Shown: piece by piece, positions 8,601-11,074 of the stretch
Layout: every line of letters starts with the position of its first letter
Position numbering within the stretch: position 1 is the first letter of the stretch
Source: Hepatocystis sp. ex Piliocolobus tephrosceles
Lineage: Eukaryota; Apicomplexa; Aconoidasida; Haemosporida; Plasmodiidae
DNA length: 11,074 bases
Assembly (NCBI GenBank): GCA_902459845.2
Contig: CABPSV020000666.1
Span: 1 to 11,074, forward strand
Reading direction: 5' to 3'
The notes under the pieces: model-generated
What the model saw: only the letters and a program-made list of their open reading frames with translations
Told to the model about the DNA's origin: nothing
Database searches by the model: none
Translations under genes and position numbers: made by a program

Positions 8601-9779
8601 TTTCCTTTTACATGACTCTAATATATTTTTTTTTCCCTTTTCTGGAAATATAGATATGTTTAAATTATTTTTAAAAAAAGAAAATTTAATATTAGTATTA
8701 AAATTTTCATTATATTCGTTTTCTACTTCATATAAATAGTTATGTTCCTTATTTATATCGTCTTGTGTTATGTCAATTGTATTTGTGTCAGTTGTATTTG
8801 TGTCAGTTATGTTTGTCCCAGTTATGTTTTTGCCAGTTAAGTCAGTTGTATTTGTACTGGAATCCACACAAGTAATACTACTAGTACTACTTGTACTACT
8901 TGTACTACTAGTACTACTTGTACTACTTGTACTACTAGTACTACTTGTACTACTTGTTTGTGCTCTTTTTAAATTTATCAAACTGTTTTTGCCATATTCA
9001 CCTGAAGTAAAAAATTTCAAATCATCAGTCTCTTTATATTCTTTATATTTATCAATTAAATCAATGTAATTATAATTATCACTAAAAATTAATCTCTTCA
9101 TTAAATTTTTTTTTTTTTCTTTAGTATTAAAAAATTCATCGACAGAATCTTTTAAATTTTCATTGTATATATATGCATTTTCTTTATTTTTTTTATTAAC
9201 AATATTATGAACATTATGAGCATTATTAATACTATTAAACTCGAGTTCTTTTATATTATTTTGGGTTGATGTTGTAAGATTAGTTCTATATTTTTTTATT
9301 TTTTCACCATGTTGTTTAACAGATGTTATATAAGTATTGTCTTTCAGTACTAACACCTTTTCTTCGGTTAGGTCCTTCTCTGTCATGTTTTCTCCAACCT
9401 GGCCTAATATCGTAGATGAACTTCCCTCATTTTTCAATTTTATATAAGAATCATCAATTTTTTCTATCCTACTTTCAACATTATCTTTTTTTTTTTTGTT
9501 CCCATTAGATTTTTTATTACTTTTAAGTATTTTTCTTATATTTACTTTTTTATAATTTTTAATTATTTCATTTTTGCTATTGTTAATAAATAGGTTTAAC
9601 GTTTTTGTGTGATTTCTTCTTGTGGTAACAGTGAACAAGCTTGAACTGTTCATACAAGAATATACTATTTCATTGTTGTTTCTATTTGTTTTACAATACA
9701 ATTTACAATGTGAAAAAGGGATTGATATGCTTTTAGCTGTGCTATCTATAACTTTTAAAAAAAATTTTGAGTAATTCAT
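5667..9779 (-). CDS. Pentatricopeptide repeat (PPR) protein with long low-complexity N-terminal region
   Basis: This is an intronless frame of 1370 codons. The start is fixed by an in-frame TAA two codons upstream. PPR proteins are helical-hairpin RNA-binding proteins that, in apicomplexans, act on transcripts of the mitochondrion or apicoplast. Helix-pair repeats of about 35 residues follow one another almost without gaps: 815-849, 850-884, 885-919, 920-955, 956-990, 991-1026, 1027-1061, 1062-1108, then a Ser/Gly/Asn linker (1109-1136), then 1137-1171, 1172-1207 and 1208-1243. Typical signatures are TYNSLMYVC and IYSTLLDGLIKHKLYDRAEKF. The N-terminus is basic and hydroxylated, with no strong signal peptide, which fits a mitochondrial more than a bipartite apicoplast leader, though neither is proven. 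Residues 70-810 are mostly low-complexity and include three minisatellite-encoded arrays. A basic tail ends with DWLPYGQYLQY (1339-1349). It lacks recognisable DYW, E or SMR domains. Confidence 0.92.
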   Translation of the reverse strand: MNYSKFFLKVIDSTAKSISIPFSHCKLYCKTNRNNNEIVYSCMNSSSLFTVTTRRNHTKTLNLFINNSKNEIIKNYKKVNIRKILKSNKKSNGNKKKKDNVESRIEKIDDSYIKLKNEGSSSTILGQVGENMTEKDLTEEKVLVLKDNTYITSVKQHGEKIKKYRTNLTTSTQNNIKELEFNSINNAHNVHNIVNKKNKENAYIYNENLKDSVDEFFNTKEKKKNLMKRLIFSDNYNYIDLIDKYKEYKETDDLKFFTSGEYGKNSLINLKRAQTSSTSSTSSTSSTSSTSSTSSTSSTSSITCVDSSTNTTDLTGKNITGTNITDTNTTDTNTIDITQDDINKEHNYLYEVENEYNENFNTNIKFSFFKNNLNISIFPEKGKKNILESCKRKKNMNNDIKKNSESQNLFNNDIYFWRKRKVYRSVDWIISTTNNLYKEEDVLDVTEFNCVGTQNGSSDIDKELVSHQSGQTVYTECVNNYNRSGQTEEGVAKAGVAKAGVAETNVTKTNVTETNVTETNVTETNVTETNVTDRVDVDNYASPSTEKKRKGIPYVQKKTAPSEFLKKINIPIFKNMQHNNSEQTNGLESEQNKKAKTDEAEKYIHVLLRNREEDGKEKERDTCNGNSFSNTRLCNNTEACDNIKTCDNIETCDNIETCDNIETCDNIETCDNIKACDNIKTCDNIKTCDNIETCDNIETCDNIKTCDNIETCDNIETCDNIETCDNSLEKDNHKRTHNEESETYEGIIDNSTNVFKKLKENYEMFKQNNISPYIYEQCEKYINYYYGIEKEEKLKELKKYSELNFYDLIKNNEFNTNDYNLLIKSKIIFEKEDEAFEYFNLLKKYNLKITTETYNSLMYVCVVKKNAKLSRLIYLQMIKNCIIPNKNTFCIMIKSHVLDNDIKSAFHLYRKMLKEGIQIDLPIYSTLLDGLIKHKLYDRAEKFYNYIINYKQVVPDEVMYSIMIKKCSYTGEAEKCLNFYDSILLNNLKVTDITLIEIINCLSKRKDYFHQVFHFYNTYLANEMKINKRLMLYMIIACSNVGNIKRLKEILKTMNKYKIKITNEMYCYIIRAFANACKNEQMSLSEKNNNIKYAWRIIYDLLKRGVHFDSGSGSSSGSGSGSGNNNNNSLTEISCISTKMLNSIVLLYINCSYYEYAIDMLKYYSKFGCVPDYFTFKMLFKLTYYDLKDYNKSISLFHYMINNTDIKGNDYIFDIVLKSAIATKSSKHTLIILRHMFTAKIYPSPYMIKKLFHVARHITDIQLIINSMIHQQKKDIYNKNVNENQLIQVNIDEYELNLFKEGKTFKSKSELDKVREQFFNKKQRIEKEKRMSKKQKSSDWLPYGQYLQYKKKGGELYAKKVDRPKPLLFD
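6409..6454 (-). repeat. Ser/Gly/Asn linker repeat inside the PPR array
   Basis: Trinucleotide-class repeats (cactacc / tgttgt) encode an SGSG-type stretch followed by NNNNN at about residues 1109-1129. They interrupt the PPR solenoid between the eighth and ninth motifs, probably as a disordered loop. Confidence 0.85.
7606..7870 (-). repeat. 18-bp minisatellite encoding (CDNIET)n in the PPR protein
   Basis: Fourteen units of Cys-Asp-Asn-Ile-(Glu/Lys)-(Thr/Ala) are flanked by a decayed CNNTEA and a terminal CDNS, at about residues 637-726. DNA variants fall into a few classes (caggtttcg, catgtttcg, catgtttta, catgcttta), arranged so as to suggest block duplication. The array puts a cysteine every six residues. 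It is also open in other frames on both strands, which creates spurious ORFs there. Confidence 0.95.
8185..8319 (-). repeat. 15-bp minisatellite encoding TNVTE / GVAKA in the PPR protein
   Basis: Nine 15-bp units encode residues about 488-532. Six are gttacgtttgtttct-type (Thr-Asn-Val-Thr-Glu, one with Lys). Three are diverged gctacacctgctttt-type (Gly-Val-Ala-Lys-Ala or a close variant). The two families share length and register, so one probably derives from the other. Confidence 0.93.
8770..8845 (-). repeat. 15-bp degenerate repeat encoding TDTNT-type units
   Basis: About four or five imperfect 15-bp units (gtatttgtgtcagtt and variants) encode Thr/Asn/Asp-rich sequence at about residues 312-336 of the PPR protein. 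Confidence 0.8.
8875..8958 (-). repeat. 9-bp repeat encoding (TSS)n, with 27-bp higher-order period
   Basis: Nine-base units gtactactt, gtactactt and gtactacta recur in that order between 8884 and 8955, giving a 27-bp super-period. They encode about nine Thr-Ser-Ser triplets at residues about 274-302. This is probably a disordered linker. Confidence 0.93.
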
Positions 9780-9920
9780 ATCTTATGTATCTGCATTCTT
9801 CACGAGTTTACTCAAAAAAAAAAAAAAAAAAAAAAAAAAATAATTGTTTTATGAAAAGCATTAAAGATGGAACCAACACTTGTGCTTGTGTATTTGTTCA
9901 ACATGTGTATATATAAATTA

Positions 9921-9957
<37 letters not shown>

Positions 9958-10278
9958 TATTTTCTTTTACGTACGTGTTTGTTTTTCTCCTTTCACTTTT
10001 TTTTTTTTCTCTTTTCAATTTTTTTTTTTTTTTTCTTTTTTCGCTTTTTTTTTTTTTTTCTTCTCTTTTCGCTTTTTTTTTCTCTTTTTTTTATTTTTTT
10101 TACCAAAACTCGATTTATAATAAATGCAAAAATATTATGAACAGCCTTTTATTTACTCGCCTGTTCAATTCCTTTTTTTATTTTCTATTTTTTTCTTGTA
10201 TTATTATGTAACAGTATCAATTTGTGCCTTTTTTTTTTTTTACAATCAAATAATAATAAAAAAAAAAAAAAACTAAAT

Positions 10279-10360
10279 GGTTTAAACGAATCGTAGAAAA
10301 CGACGGTTTAAACATTTTGCCCGAAAAAAGCTAAAAATTATATTAGGGGGGCAGTGATGG
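10279..10360. other. G+C-elevated block with compound hairpin; candidate structured RNA or regulatory element
   Basis: GTTTAAAC occurs at 10280-10287 and again at 10306-10313. Each copy is a palindrome, and the two copies can pair with each other. Nested inside is TCGT (10291-10294) / ACGA (10300-10303) with an AGAAA loop. To the right, TGCCC (10318-10322) can pair with GGGCA (10349-10353), and a G6 run lies at 10346-10351. On the minus strand an AATTTTTAG stretch precedes the big hairpin. The function is unknown. It lies 500-580 bp upstream of the PPR start codon. Confidence 0.35.
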
Positions 10361-10412
10361 AAATTTAATTTGTGCTTTCTTTTTTTTTTTATTTTTTTTT
10401 TATTTTTTTTAG

Positions 10413-10498
10413 TACATACTCATCAATGTCATCTATGTCATTTTTTTTTTTTTTTTTTTTTTTTTCTTCTTCTTGAATAAAAAGATGAAGAGTATGTA
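10413..10498. repeat. Inverted repeat with 9-bp perfect arms
   Basis: TACATACTC (10413-10421) is the exact reverse complement of GAGTATGTA (10490-10498). They are separated by 68 bases that include a 25-T run. The arms may extend imperfectly with TCATC / GATGA. Confidence 0.6.
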
Positions 10499-10852
10499 TC
10501 AACATTTATGAACATATCTATCATTCATTCTTATGTACATCTACATACAATTTTTATTTTATGTTTACAAAAATTAACGCGTTTAACTTTATAGCATACT
10601 TGATACAACATTTTACATGCATACATGTATATGTTTATTATATGTATATATATAACCCGTAGTTTTTTTTTTTCACAAATTTTTTTTTTTTGTTCAAGTT
10701 TTATTATTTTTTTTTTTTTTTCTTCTCTTTTCTATCACAAAACGTGTCATTAGTAGACTTTTTTTTTTTTTTTCAAACGATATGCTTAACATACATCCTA
10801 TATAAGCAATTTTTACAATCAATAATATATTATATTTTTTAGAAATACAAAT

Positions 10853-10886
<34 letters not shown>

Positions 10887-11023
10887 AATACTTAAGTAAT
10901 ACTTACATTTTATTTAATCAACTTTTTGTTTTTTTAATAAAAAAGTAAAAGCATACATATAGAATACTCATTTTGTTATATCAAATAAACTTATTGTCAT
11001 ATCAACATAATTTATATTACTTG

Positions 11024-11026
<3 letters not shown>

Positions 11027-11074
<48 letters not shown>
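11027..11074. repeat. Poly(dA) run of at least 48 at the window edge
   Basis: There are 48 A up to the last base. A sequence that ends inside a homopolymer is typical of an assembly break, so the true length is unknown. Confidence 0.95.

Larger units (their letters stand above)
9780..11074. other. Upstream region of the PPR gene, non-coding, poly-T rich
   Basis: I see no supported gene in this stretch. It holds an A27 run (9814-9840), a (TA)n tract (9925-9952), pyrimidine-rich blocks (9985-10110) and a compositionally distinct block at 10279-10360. Further T runs lie at 10441-10465 and 10854-10881, and the window ends in 48 A (11027-11074). The PPR promoter and 5' leader should lie in the left part on the minus strand, but the start site cannot be placed. 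Confidence 0.7.

Noticed and set aside
9777..9815. Possible extra upstream exon for the PPR gene (ATGCAG after a poly-T tract on the minus strand)
   Set aside because: A splice into that AG would meet the in-frame TAA just before the ATG at 9779, so the coding frame cannot extend through it.
9867..10211. Several overlapping Phe/Ile/Tyr-rich frames upstream of the PPR gene
   Set aside because: They consist of (TA)n and poly-T/C tracts. Three overlapping frames look equally open, as expected for simple sequence.
10389..10505. Minus-strand mini-ORF with an acidic patch (NDIDDIDEYVLKK) after a Lys run
   Set aside because: It has fewer than 40 codons, a quarter of it read from a 25-T homopolymer, and no neighbouring exon or clear splice sites. 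It is worth only a glance in RNA-seq.
1..11074. CRISPR arrays, transposons, tRNA or rRNA genes, defence or biosynthetic clusters
   Set aside because: No spacer-repeat alternation, terminal inverted repeats with transposase, cloverleaf or rRNA core was found. The window reads as ordinary apicomplexan nuclear DNA with two genes.

Overview
The window looks like nuclear DNA from a malaria parasite (Plasmodium or a close relative). Intergenic DNA is extremely A+T-rich and carries very long poly(dA)/poly(dT) runs, including 91 consecutive T, as well as (TA)n tracts. Introns are short, pyrimidine-rich and GT..AG. Coding sequence is rich in Asn and Lys with low-complexity inserts, and one gene encodes a large organelle-type PPR protein. 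I cannot name the species from the sequence alone.

Layout. Positions 1-281 are a 14-bp tandem array that is cut by the window edge. Positions 282-3097 hold no gene I can support; they contain homopolymers, (TA)n tracts, small imperfect repeats, a few G-runs and one small base-composition island with a hairpin. Positions 3098-5506 (+) are a four-exon gene for a multi-pass membrane protein of unknown function. Its splice sites and phases fit perfectly, except that one base appears to be missing in a T-run near the end of exon 2. Each of its three introns carries its own simple repeat or palindrome. Positions 5507-5666 are a short tail-to-tail spacer with a 28-A run and a 22-bp tandem repeat that runs into the stop codon of the next gene. 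Positions 5667-9779 (-) are one uninterrupted 1370-codon gene for a PPR protein. It has an N-terminal half full of minisatellite-encoded repeats (TSS, TNVTE/GVAKA, CDNIET) and a C-terminal array of about eleven PPR motifs. Positions 9780-11074 are the upstream region of the PPR gene, with poly-T blocks and one unusual G+C-elevated hairpin block at 10279-10360. The window ends in 48 A, probably at a gap or contig end.

The two genes are convergent and show no obvious functional link. The PPR protein should act in organellar RNA metabolism (mitochondrion or apicoplast), whereas the other gene product sits in an unidentified membrane. I see no tRNA, rRNA, CRISPR array, transposon or clustered multi-gene system. 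The items most worth a second look are the homopolymer frameshift in the membrane-protein gene, the cysteine-periodic repeat in the PPR protein, the stop codon embedded in a minisatellite, and the hairpin block upstream of the PPR gene.
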